Of a DNA stretch of 64,000 nt, positions 36,270-44,461 are shown in pieces. Each line of letters opens with the position of its first letter. The stretch's first letter is position 1. The stretch is from an uncultured Prevotellaceae bacterium (lineage in GTDB: Bacteria > Bacteroidota > Bacteroidia > Bacteroidales > Bacteroidaceae): contig CACXMM010000011.1 in assembly GCA_902768785.1 (NCBI GenBank), positions 101,017 to 165,016 of the forward strand, read 5' to 3'. Made by a program: the position numbers and the translations under genes. Under the pieces are notes generated by a model that was not told the origin of the DNA, did not search any database, and saw only the letters and a program-made list of their open reading frames with translations.

Positions 36270-36301
36270 CAAAGGTACAAACATTTGCAAATAAACCCAA
36301 A
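36270..36301 (-). promoter_or_regulatory. Promoter for menE
   Basis: Minus strand TTTG 36301-36298, 20-bp spacer, TACCTTTG 36277-36270; ATG 8 bp later. It lies partly within the gap after the STAS gene, so menE can be expressed independently. Confidence 0.75.
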
Positions 36302-36312
36302 GATTCGGGAGG

Positions 36313-36612
36313 TCATATACCAAACAATCTGGAGAAACCCGTCATGGTGAAAATCTTCAACACCTCACCCTGCACATTCTTGAGTTCCAAATTCCCGCCC
36401 TTGGCCGCGCTCTCCTTCTTGAGTTTCAGAAGACCACGGAGTGCCAAGCTACAGATGTATTCAAGAGCGGTGAAGTCGAGGACGATGGTCTTGTCGGCAT
36501 TCTCTTCCAGGACTTTAATATCATCCAAGAATTGCGTGGCTACATTGGTGTCGAGCCAACCTGACAGCGTTCCTACATAACTGCCTTTTTGTTCTTTGAT
36601 TTCAATATTCAT
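36313..36612 (-). CDS. STAS-domain anti-anti-sigma-factor-like protein
   Basis: 99 residues, a single STAS domain (SpoIIAA/RsbV type). Begins MNIEIKEQKGSYVGTLSGWL; the phosphorylatable region is VLDFTALEYICSLALRGLL with Ser after Cys at the expected helix start, followed by GNLELKNVQGEVLKIFTMTG and LFGI. A GTG three bases upstream could also start it. In partner switching, an HATPase kinase phosphorylates the STAS protein and a PP2C phosphatase dephosphorylates it; both activities are encoded two genes away (38429-40420) on the same strand. No sigma-B-like factor is visible nearby. Confidence 0.9.
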   Translation of the reverse strand: MNIEIKEQKGSYVGTLSGWLDTNVATQFLDDIKVLEENADKTIVLDFTALEYICSLALRGLLKLKKESAAKGGNLELKNVQGEVLKIFTMTGFSRLFGI

Positions 36613-36616
36613 CACT

Positions 36617-38416
36617 TTATGGATTTAATGGGGTTAATGGATAAATCATGTTCACTATGAAGATGTTGGCTGCTAAGATGATGAGATTCATCAGCAGACC
36701 GATACGCATGAAATCACTGAAACGGTAACCTCCAGGACCATACACAAGCATGTGGGTGGGTGAGCCAATGGGCGTGGCAAAGCTACTGCTTACACTGACC
36801 ATCAGGGCGATGAGGAAAGGATAAGGCTCGTATCCCAACTTCTCTGCCGCCTCATACATGATGGGGAAGAACATAGCACCTGCAGCAGTATTCGAGATAA
36901 ACTCCGTGATGAATGTTCCCACGAAACAGATGGCAGCCATAACCACTATGGGATTCGTGCCACAGACATCAAGGATACCGAAAGCCAGTCGTTCGGCAAT
37001 GCCTGTCTTCTGGATCGCAATTCCCAGTACCACACTTCCCGCAAACACCATCAGGATTTCCCAGTTGATGGCTTTCATGGCCTGGTCAACATTACAGCAC
37101 CGGAACAGCAACATCGCAATGGCTGCCAGGAAGGCACATTGCAGCAGTGGGATCACATTCAAGGCAGAGAGCACAACCATGGCAATCATGATGGTGGTAG
37201 ATACCAATGTCTTCTTACCAATATTCGGCACCTGTTCAGAATCGAAGAACTGTAACTGTGAGGACAGGCGCTCCGTGTGGATATTCACCCGTGGCGGACA
37301 CTCAAAGAGGAGGGTATCGCCCGCTTGGAGCACCACCTTTCGCGGTGACTCGTTGATGCGCTTGCCCCGGCGTGCCACAGCCACAAGAATCATGTTATTG
37401 TCTTTCTCGAAGGTACTGTCTCCAATAGCAGTATTGATCAGACTACTGCCGAAGGTAACATATGCTGTACGCAACTGACGGTTCTTGTCCATCTCATCCA
37501 TGGTGAACACATGATGATCGGCATTTACAAAGCCATGACTCTTCTTCAAATCGAGGATCTCATCAATCTGTCCGGCAAAGACCAGACGGTCACCTCCCAT
37601 TATCATCTCGTCAGCAGCCACGGGCGAGATCACCTCATCGTAGTGAATAATCTCTATCAGTGTACCACCAGAGAACTGGTTAAGACCAGCCTCCTCAATA
37701 GTCTGTGCCACATGGGGATTGTCTGTCGGAACCAATAGTTCAACGGTATAATCGGATGTTGACTCAAAAGCCGACTCGGGAGCTTTCCGGTCTGGCAGTA
37801 ATCGGCGCAGGGCAATGATGGAAAGCACACCGATGAAAAGACAGAACAATCCCGGTAACGTAGTGGTGAGCACATTCATCGCCACACCTGTTTTCTCTGC
37901 ATAGAGCCCGGAGATGATCAGGTTCGGCGGTGTACCAATCAGCGTACATACACCACCCATGCCCGAGGCATAGCTCAGTGGTATCAACAGTTTGGAAGGA
38001 GAGATATTCAGTTTCTTCGACCACATCTTGACGATACCCACGAAGAGGGCTACCACGGTGGTGTTACTGAGAAACGAGCTCAAGGCGGCTACAGGGAGCA
38101 TCAAGCGAACCACAGCCTTTGAATAGCTTTTCGGCTGTCCTAACAACTTCTTCACAATCCATTGCAGCACACCGGTATGGGTAAGTCCCGCCACCACAAC
38201 GAAGAGCACGCCGATGATGACTACTGAAGTACTGCTGAATCCCGAGAATGCCTCCTTGGCATCGAGGACTCCTGTGACAAACAGGATGGAAATGGCGCCG
38301 AGGAACACCAGATCGGCCCGAATCTTTGTGAACAACAAGACGGTAAACATCGAGAGAACCGTAACGATAGTAATCCACGCGTATAGGTTAAAACCCCAGA
38401 AAACGATCGATTCCAT
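36617..38416 (-). CDS. SLC13-family permease with central TrkA-C domains
   Basis: 599 residues. The two membrane halves carry the motifs FLSNTTVVALFVGIVKMW with ASGMGGVCTLIGTPPNLIIS, and EFISNTAAGAMFFPIMYEA with SSSFATPIGSPTHMLVYGPG. Between them (~215-385) are two TrkA-C-like domains: VAQTIEEAGLNQFSGGTLIE to GDRLVFAGQIDEI, and IGDSTFEKDNNMILVAVARR to GDTLLFECPP. This domain order is that of the SAC1/YfbS-type anion (sulfate or similar) transporters. It lies 12 bp from the SpoIIE-type gene and 4 bp from the STAS gene, so it is co-transcribed with a signalling pair, which may control it. Confidence 0.9.
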   Translation of the reverse strand: MESIVFWGFNLYAWITIVTVLSMFTVLLFTKIRADLVFLGAISILFVTGVLDAKEAFSGFSSTSVVIIGVLFVVVAGLTHTGVLQWIVKKLLGQPKSYSKAVVRLMLPVAALSSFLSNTTVVALFVGIVKMWSKKLNISPSKLLIPLSYASGMGGVCTLIGTPPNLIISGLYAEKTGVAMNVLTTTLPGLFCLFIGVLSIIALRRLLPDRKAPESAFESTSDYTVELLVPTDNPHVAQTIEEAGLNQFSGGTLIEIIHYDEVISPVAADEMIMGGDRLVFAGQIDEILDLKKSHGFVNADHHVFTMDEMDKNRQLRTAYVTFGSSLINTAIGDSTFEKDNNMILVAVARRGKRINESPRKVVLQAGDTLLFECPPRVNIHTERLSSQLQFFDSEQVPNIGKKTLVSTTIMIAMVVLSALNVIPLLQCAFLAAIAMLLFRCCNVDQAMKAINWEILMVFAGSVVLGIAIQKTGIAERLAFGILDVCGTNPIVVMAAICFVGTFITEFISNTAAGAMFFPIMYEAAEKLGYEPYPFLIALMVSVSSSFATPIGSPTHMLVYGPGGYRFSDFMRIGLLMNLIILAANIFIVNMIYPLTPLNP

Positions 38417-38428
38417 AGACTTTGGTTT

Positions 38429-40420
38429 TTAGTTATGAATAATATGTTTTATTAGTGTCACAATATTGTATCCGTCTTCAGTACGTTGGTAAGAAAAGTC
38501 GTCCATAATGGATCTGATCAGGAAAATTCCCAAACCGCCTATAGGACGATCCCCCAATTCTGAACGAACATCCGCCTCACCATGCTTCGTCGGATCAAAA
38601 GGAACACCGCTGTCTTTAATAACCAAGCGCAGCAAGTCTTCGTTCATCTCTGCAGTGATATCAATATGACCGCGGCTACCTTTTTGATAAGCATAGTTGA
38701 TGACATTAGCCACCCATTCCTCAAGAGCCAGATTCAATGATTTCCCCAGCTCATCATCAATACCGTATTCTCGACAGACAGAGAAGAAGAAACTCTTCAC
38801 CCGACTGATCTCCGTCATCTCGTTCTTCAACAAAATATGATTAGGTGCAGAGACAGGATAATGCTGGATGCCGTCTGTTCCATGCCGTAGGAAAAGCAGC
38901 GTGATATCATCGCATTGCTCTGTGCCGTCACCAAAAATAGCCACATGATGGTTCAGGTAATCTACAATCTCCTGGGCACTGGCATCACGTTTGATCTCCA
39001 GATCGTAAAGCATTCTGGCTTCGCCAAACAAACGCCTGCTGCCGTTTCGGGACACATACGTCGCTTCCGTCAGGCCATCGGTATAGAGCAGCAAGGATGT
39101 TCCCAAGGGGAAGTCCATCTGCTGATCCTCATAGTGGTATCGGTCTTCAACACCCACTGGCAGGTTTACCTCCACATCCAACAAGCGGCAGTCGCCATTG
39201 ACAGGCAGCAACACGGGGGCATTATGGGCAGCGTTACAGTAATTCAAGTGATGGGTCTTCATGTCAAGGACACCCACGAAGAGGGTCACGAAAACGAAGG
39301 AATCATTGGTGGAGGCAATGGCATGATTCATCTCACGGACAATGTTCGCAGCACTCTGATAGTTACCGGCGAGGTTTCGGAACAAGGTTCGTGTGACAGC
39401 CATATAGAGGGATGCCGGTACCCCTTTCCCTGCTACGTCACCGATGATGAAAGAAAGCTGGTCACCTTCGATGATGAAATCATACAGGTCACCTCCCACC
39501 TCCTTAGCAGGAACCATGGAGGCGTACAAGTCAAGGTCGTGCCGTTGGGGGAAGGTGGTAGGAATCATTCCCATCTGGATATCATGGGCAATCAAAAGCT
39601 CACTCAGCAAACGTTCCTTACTGGCCGTAGTGATCTGTAAGTCCTTAATATATTGTTTCAGGGATGTCTGCATATACTCGAAAGAATCTCTCAGCTGCAG
39701 CAGCTCATCCTCAGAATGTATTTCCGGCAATGGGGTGTCCAGGTTCCCACCGGCAATATTTCTGGCAGATTGGGCAAACAAATGGAGCGGGGCTACCATC
39801 CGGTATATGGTAAAAGTACTAAAAAGGAATAGTGCCAGCAGCCCCACAATAAAATAGATGACACCATAGAGCAGAATTGGTCCATAGGTGGAAAGGATAT
39901 CCACACGAGAGCAAACCAGCGCCACAAACAACCGACAATCCTGAACGGGTTCATGGAGGAGGAGAGAGAGGTCACTCCCTTTAAAGATCTCCTCCATTCC
40001 CGCTGTCTTGCTCACCACAGCAGTCATGATCTCCTTCTTCTGGGCAAGGGGAAGAGTCAGAATGGTATCATTACTCGTAAAAAGCAATTCCCCAGAATCA
40101 TCCGCCATCAGCGTAAAAGAGTCCTTGTATGGCTGTACAGTCTCAAGGATACGGATAAATTCCTGTGTGGTCAGCGTATCTCTTTTCACCAAAGCCTCAG
40201 CATTCGCTAAGCGCATCTGCATGACCGCATCGTGAAGCTGCGCCTTTGCTTTTGAAGCCGTTTTCTCTTTCAACTGTTCCTGCTGGAAGTAGATGATAGA
40301 AAGCGTCACAACCAGGAAGACACCTGCCACAATCAGCAGGATGGCAAGACTAAGTCTGGCTGCAAACGACTTGTATAAAGCCAACTCATACTTAAAATCA
40401 AAATTCGGCTCTTCAATCAT
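38429..40420 (-). CDS. SpoIIE-type PP2C phosphatase with HAMP and C-terminal anti-sigma HATPase
   Basis: 663 residues. Membrane helices near 18-40 (LSLAILLIVAGVFLVVTLSI) and 180-204 (GVIYFIVGLLALFLFSTFTI) flank a periplasmic sensor; HAMP follows (NIAGGNLDTPLPEIHSEDEL). A SpoIIE/RsbU PP2C domain lies at ~285-500 (metal-site motifs AKEVGGDLYDFI, IGDVAGKGVPASLYMA, LLYTDGLTEA, QCDDITLLFLR). The C-terminus is an RsbW-like HATPase (NLALEEWVANVINYAYQ; IKDSGVPFDPT; RPIGGLGIFLIRSIM). One protein thus appears to carry both the phosphatase and the kinase/anti-factor of a partner switch, under a periplasmic input. The expected partner is the STAS protein at 36313. Confidence 0.9.
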   Translation of the reverse strand: MIEEPNFDFKYELALYKSFAARLSLAILLIVAGVFLVVTLSIIYFQQEQLKEKTASKAKAQLHDAVMQMRLANAEALVKRDTLTTQEFIRILETVQPYKDSFTLMADDSGELLFTSNDTILTLPLAQKKEIMTAVVSKTAGMEEIFKGSDLSLLLHEPVQDCRLFVALVCSRVDILSTYGPILLYGVIYFIVGLLALFLFSTFTIYRMVAPLHLFAQSARNIAGGNLDTPLPEIHSEDELLQLRDSFEYMQTSLKQYIKDLQITTASKERLLSELLIAHDIQMGMIPTTFPQRHDLDLYASMVPAKEVGGDLYDFIIEGDQLSFIIGDVAGKGVPASLYMAVTRTLFRNLAGNYQSAANIVREMNHAIASTNDSFVFVTLFVGVLDMKTHHLNYCNAAHNAPVLLPVNGDCRLLDVEVNLPVGVEDRYHYEDQQMDFPLGTSLLLYTDGLTEATYVSRNGSRRLFGEARMLYDLEIKRDASAQEIVDYLNHHVAIFGDGTEQCDDITLLFLRHGTDGIQHYPVSAPNHILLKNEMTEISRVKSFFFSVCREYGIDDELGKSLNLALEEWVANVINYAYQKGSRGHIDITAEMNEDLLRLVIKDSGVPFDPTKHGEADVRSELGDRPIGGLGIFLIRSIMDDFSYQRTEDGYNIVTLIKHIIHN

Positions 40421-40520
40421 ACAGACTTATAACAAAGCTACCACCCCAAGGAGACTGCTCTTCCTTGGGATTTCTTAAGCCCTTGTCTTATTTTCCATCA
40501 TAGGTTCATCACTCAATGGT

Positions 40521-40528
40521 CAAAGATA
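40521..40528 (-). promoter_or_regulatory. -7 promoter element for the SpoIIE-SLC13-STAS operon
   Basis: TATCTTTG on the minus strand, ~100 bp upstream of ATG 40420; an inverted repeat (40445-40452 / 40462-40469, CCCAAGGA/TCCTTGGG) lies in the leader. Confidence 0.5.
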
Positions 40529-40602
40529 GGCATAAATAAGCAAACACTTGTAAACTTTCTGGAAAAAAAGAGACGAAAGGGGGATATCTTAACTACTGTT
40601 AA

Positions 40603-41682
40603 CTAAAACAACTTTGACTGTAAGCCATACCACAACTGATCACCCCGGATTTCCAAGGGCATGTCAATATTGTCGGTAAAGAGCTGACCGGTTCCCAGTC
40701 CTTGCGGCATCCTGATCCCCGGACCATACACATGAGCAGTCAAATGGGCAATGGCATTTAAGCCGATGTTACTCTCCAAAGCACTGGTGATCCAGGAGCC
40801 GATACCTCGCTCCTGAGCCATAGAGATCCATTCTCTCGTACCTACCATTCCTCCGTGAAGTGAGGGTTTTAATATAATGTACGCGGGGGAGATTGTATCG
40901 AGAAGTGATGCTTTCTTGACTGGGTCGTTCACACCGATCAATTCCTCATCGAGGGCAATAGGTAAAGGTGAATTCTTGCACAACCGCGCCATATCGCTCC
41001 ATTGACCTTGACGGATAGGTTGCTCAATAGAATGGATATCGTATTGGGCAAGGCGTTCCAACTTCTCCAAAGCCTCAGCTGGTTGGAAGGCACCATTGGC
41101 ATCCACACGCAGTTCTATTTGCTCACGACCATAATAGCGGCGGATATGACGTATCAGATCTATTTCACGTTCAAAGTCGATGGCCCCGATTTTCAGTTTA
41201 ACACATCGGAACCCTGCCTTGAGCTTCTCTTCGATTCGTGAAAGCATCTCGTCGTACGTACCCATCCATACCAATCCGTTAATGGGAATGCCCTCTTCTC
41301 CACGGCCAAACGGGGTATCAAAGAGAAGAGAACCTTGTCGGAGATTCAGTAGAGCCGTCTCCAGTCCAAAGAGCATGGAAGGATAGGGGCGCAGGGCTTC
41401 GTCATCGATCACACCACGCTGCTCCGTTTCATCACAGAATGTACGTAGAATCTTCCCATAGTCGGGGATATCATCACAACTTAATTTTGGCAAAGGTGCA
41501 CACTCCCCCACGCCAACAATCTGTTTCTGGGTAACAGGATCTTCCATGATGGCACGTACCAGCCATATTTGTCGTTCGGTATAAACACCCCGAGAGGTTC
41601 CTGCAGGTTGTTTGAAATGAAGAATCCGCTCCTCTATCTCTATCCTCATCGTCCGTTCTGTCATCTTACTAACATCAGTCAT
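40603..41682 (-). CDS. menC: o-Succinylbenzoate synthase
   Basis: 359 residues, enolase superfamily. It dehydrates SHCHC to OSB. Second catalytic-barrel motifs: CVKLKIGAIDFEREI (KxK), ELRVDANGAFQPAEALEKL (metal Asp), DIHSIEQPIRQGQW (metal Glu), PIALDEELIGVNDP (metal Asp-Glu) and YIILKPSLHGGMVGTREW (second catalytic Lys). The start at 41682 follows the menB stop by 1 bp; an alternative ATG lies at 41664 (MTERTM). Co-transcribed with menB, the enzyme two steps later. Confidence 0.94.
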   Translation of the reverse strand: MTDVSKMTERTMRIEIEERILHFKQPAGTSRGVYTERQIWLVRAIMEDPVTQKQIVGVGECAPLPKLSCDDIPDYGKILRTFCDETEQRGVIDDEALRPYPSMLFGLETALLNLRQGSLLFDTPFGRGEEGIPINGLVWMGTYDEMLSRIEEKLKAGFRCVKLKIGAIDFEREIDLIRHIRRYYGREQIELRVDANGAFQPAEALEKLERLAQYDIHSIEQPIRQGQWSDMARLCKNSPLPIALDEELIGVNDPVKKASLLDTISPAYIILKPSLHGGMVGTREWISMAQERGIGSWITSALESNIGLNAIAHLTAHVYGPGIRMPQGLGTGQLFTDNIDMPLEIRGDQLWYGLQSKLF

Positions 41683-41683
41683 C

Positions 41684-42541
41684 CTAAGGCAAGATCGGAT
41701 ACTGATCGAAATCAGGCTTTCGCTTCTCTAAGAAAGCCCTTCCACCTTCCTGCGCCTCATCAAGATAATAGTAGAGCATAGTGGCATCACCTGCCAGCTC
41801 CTGAATACCTGCCTGTCCGTCAAGCTCCGCATTGAGTCCAGCCTTAATCATACGCAGAGCCAAGGGTGAGCGCTGCATCATGATCTCCGCCCATTCCACA
41901 CAGGTGTCCTCCAGCTGTGCCAGCGGCACCACTTTATTCACCATTCCCATTGCCTCCGCCTCTTGAGCAGTATATTGCTGACAGAGGAACCAGATCTCAC
42001 GCGCCTTCTTCTGACCAACCATCCGGGCTAGGTAACTGCTACCGAAACCTGCATCGAACGATCCCACTTTCGGTCCTGTCTGTCCGAAGATGGCGTTCTC
42101 TGAAGCTATAGTCAGATCGCAGACGACATGGAGCACATGACCACCGCCGATGGCATAACCGTTGACCATGGCAATCACAGGTTTCGGCAAACGGCGTATC
42201 TGCATCTGTACATCAAGCACGCTCAGACGGGGCACCCCTTGCTCATCCACATAGCCGCCACGGCCTTTCACATGCATGTCACCTCCACTGCAGAACGCAT
42301 GCTTCACGTCTTCCAGTCTCTTTCCTTCAGGTACCTCCGACATCGCTCCCGTAAGGAATACGACACGGATGTCCTGCATCTCACGGCACAAGGCAAAGGC
42401 CTGACTCAACTCCAAGGTTGTCCTTGGGGTGAATGCATTACGGTAGCGTGGTCGGTTAATCGTAATCTTTGCGATATGATGGTACTCTTCGAAGAGGATC
42501 TCTTCGAACTTCTTAATCTCTTTCCACTGTCTGTTTGCCAT
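41684..42541 (-). CDS. menB: 1,4-Dihydroxy-2-naphthoyl-CoA synthase
   Basis: 285 residues, crotonase superfamily. It closes the naphthoquinone ring of OSB-CoA. Oxyanion-hole motifs: [20 protein letters not shown] and [20 protein letters not shown]; the signature [20 protein letters not shown] and the [19 protein letters not shown] region are typical of MenB. The Asp in GSFDAGFGS is the expected catalytic position. First gene of menB-menC, served by two -7 elements (42558 and 42637), and divergent from the nucleoside kinase. Confidence 0.96.
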   Translation of the reverse strand: MANRQWKEIKKFEEILFEEYHHIAKITINRPRYRNAFTPRTTLELSQAFALCREMQDIRVVFLTGAMSEVPEGKRLEDVKHAFCSGGDMHVKGRGGYVDEQGVPRLSVLDVQMQIRRLPKPVIAMVNGYAIGGGHVLHVVCDLTIASENAIFGQTGPKVGSFDAGFGSSYLARMVGQKKAREIWFLCQQYTAQEAEAMGMVNKVVPLAQLEDTCVEWAEIMMQRSPLALRMIKAGLNAELDGQAGIQELAGDATMLYYYLDEAQEGGRAFLEKRKPDFDQYPILP

Positions 42542-42557
42542 ACTCTATTCTTTTCTG

Positions 42558-42588
42558 CAAAGGTACAAATAAGTGAGAGAAATACAAA
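42558..42588 (-). promoter_or_regulatory. Proximal promoter for menBC
   Basis: Minus strand TTTG 42588-42585, 19-bp spacer (TATTTCTCTCACTTATTTG), TACCTTTG 42565-42558. Confidence 0.75.
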
Positions 42589-42615
42589 ATAAATCAATTT
42601 ATTTTTATTTCCGAA

Positions 42616-42644
42616 CGAAAGTACTTTCGGCGGAGCCAAAGATA
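42616..42644 (-). promoter_or_regulatory. Second -7 element and 14-bp palindrome upstream of menBC
   Basis: TATCTTTG on the minus strand at 42644-42637, and palindrome CGAAAGTACTTTCG at 42616-42629 between the two start sites. The palindrome could bind a regulator of the divergent promoters. Confidence 0.45.
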
Positions 42645-42709
42645 CAAAAAATCTGAGTAAGTGAGTAGAAAATAAATGCATTTATTTTCTCGAGTGGGAA
42701 GATTTTTCG

Positions 42710-42717
42710 TACCTTTG
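42710..42717 (+). promoter_or_regulatory. -7 promoter element for the nucleoside kinase
   Basis: TACCTTTG followed by C; ATG 42749 is ~31 bp downstream. Confidence 0.6.
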
Positions 42718-42748
42718 CAGACAGAAACCTAAAAGACAATCGCTGCCT

Positions 42749-44452
42749 ATGCTTCAAATCCGTTGCAAAAATAACAATACAACCAAGAGTTTCCCCGAGG
42801 GAGCCTCCTTATTGGATGTTTATCAGGCCTTTGCCGATGAGATCAAACTGCCCTACCCTGTAGTATCCGCCAAAGTAAACAACACCTCCCAGGGATTGAA
42901 GTTCCGACTCTTTCAAAACCGCGATGTGGAGTTCTTAGATGCCCGTGACGGATCGGGACATCGCGCTTACGTGCGTTCCCTTTGTTTCGTACTGTACAAG
43001 GCCACGAGCGATCTCTTCCCTGGAAGTAAACTGTTTATCGAGCACCCGTTGTCACGCGGTTATTATTGTAACTTCAAGAAACAGGAAGCCAGAGGAAAGA
43101 AACCGAACGAAAAGACTGCCCTTACTGATAGCGATGTCGCTGCCATCCGTCACCGCATGCAGGAGATTATCGGTCTTGACATGCCGTTCCGCCGCAACGA
43201 GGCTACCACCGAGGAGGCCGTTCGTATCTTCTCCGACCGCGGCTTTTCAGATAAGGTGAAGCTGTTGGAAACCAGCGGACAGATCTACTGCGACTACTAC
43301 ACTTTGGGCGACACCGTGGATTTCTTCTATGGTCCGCTGGTACCCTCTGCCGGTTTCCTGAAGGTCTGGGGACTGGAACGATACAACGAAGGACTCCTCC
43401 TTCGAGTCCCTGATCAAAACAACCCGCTGCAGTTAGCCCCCAAAGTGGATATGCCCCGTACATTCGAGGTGTTCGCCGAGAAGGTGCGGTGGGACATCAT
43501 TATGCGCCTTTCAAATGCTGGTGATGTAAACAAGGCGATCCTCAACGGTTATGCCTCGGAACTGATTCAGGTGAGCGAGGCACTGCAGGAGAAGAAGATT
43601 GTACAGATTGCCGAGGAGATCAACCGACGCTTCCATGCAGAGAAAGATCCCATACGTATCGTTCTTATCACCGGACCGTCCAGTTCTGGCAAGAGTACTC
43701 TCTGCAAGCGACTCTCTATCCAGTTGTTAGCCTGTGGCCTGCGACCTCTCTCCTTCTCAACCGACGACTACTTCGTGAACCGCGTAGATACGCCCAAGCT
43801 CCCTAACGGACAATACGACTTCGATAACATCGAGACTGTTGACTATCATCTGCTGGAGGAACACCTCACCCGTCTGATGAAAGGGGAACGCGTGGAGATT
43901 CCAGAATACAACTTCGTTACAGGAAAACGGGAATATAATGGAAAGAAGCTGAAACTGTCAAACGACACCGTACTGATCATCGAAGGCATCCACGCACTGA
44001 ACCCGCTACTCACGGAACAAATCCCCGACACAGCGAAGTTCAAAGTTTATGTCTCTGCCCTCACCAGTATATCGTTGGATGATCATAACTGGATACCCAC
44101 CCGTGATAATCGTTTGCTACGCCGCATCATCCGCGACTACAACAAAGGAGCCTTCACGGCCCGTGAGACCATCAGTCAGTGGAAGAGTGTGTGCGAGGCG
44201 GAAGAGCAATGGATCTTCCCCTTTCAGGAGAGTGCCGACGTGATGTTCAACTCCGCCCTGAACATCGAGTTCGCTGTGTTGCGCACCCATGCCGAGCTCA
44301 TTCTGTCCACAGTCCCCAAGAACTGTCCTGAATATGCGGAAGCCCATCGGTTACTGAAGTTCATCCATTACTTCATTCCCGTGAGCGACAAGGAGATTCC
44401 CCCCACCAGCATCATGCGTGAGTTCGTGGGAGGATCGAGTTTCAAGTATTAA
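42749..44452 (+). CDS. Nucleoside (uridine-type) kinase with N-terminal TGS-like domain
   Basis: 567 residues. Residues ~1-65 resemble the TGS/ubiquitin-like domain of threonyl-tRNA synthetase (KSFPEGASLLDVYQAFADE), followed by an editing-domain-like region containing GYYCNF (no full aminoacylation core). The C-terminal ~290 residues are a phosphoribulokinase/uridine kinase: Walker A VLITGPSSSGKSTLCKRL, FSTDDYFVNRVDTPKLPNG, VEIPEYNFVTGKREY and VLIIEGIHALNPLL. Predicted to phosphorylate uridine/cytidine. It is inserted in opposite orientation between menD and menB; no link to menaquinone is obvious. Confidence 0.9.
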   Translation: MLQIRCKNNNTTKSFPEGASLLDVYQAFADEIKLPYPVVSAKVNNTSQGLKFRLFQNRDVEFLDARDGSGHRAYVRSLCFVLYKATSDLFPGSKLFIEHPLSRGYYCNFKKQEARGKKPNEKTALTDSDVAAIRHRMQEIIGLDMPFRRNEATTEEAVRIFSDRGFSDKVKLLETSGQIYCDYYTLGDTVDFFYGPLVPSAGFLKVWGLERYNEGLLLRVPDQNNPLQLAPKVDMPRTFEVFAEKVRWDIIMRLSNAGDVNKAILNGYASELIQVSEALQEKKIVQIAEEINRRFHAEKDPIRIVLITGPSSSGKSTLCKRLSIQLLACGLRPLSFSTDDYFVNRVDTPKLPNGQYDFDNIETVDYHLLEEHLTRLMKGERVEIPEYNFVTGKREYNGKKLKLSNDTVLIIEGIHALNPLLTEQIPDTAKFKVYVSALTSISLDDHNWIPTRDNRLLRRIIRDYNKGAFTARETISQWKSVCEAEEQWIFPFQESADVMFNSALNIEFAVLRTHAELILSTVPKNCPEYAEAHRLLKFIHYFIPVSDKEIPPTSIMREFVGGSSFKY

Positions 44453-44461
44453 AAAGTCTTC

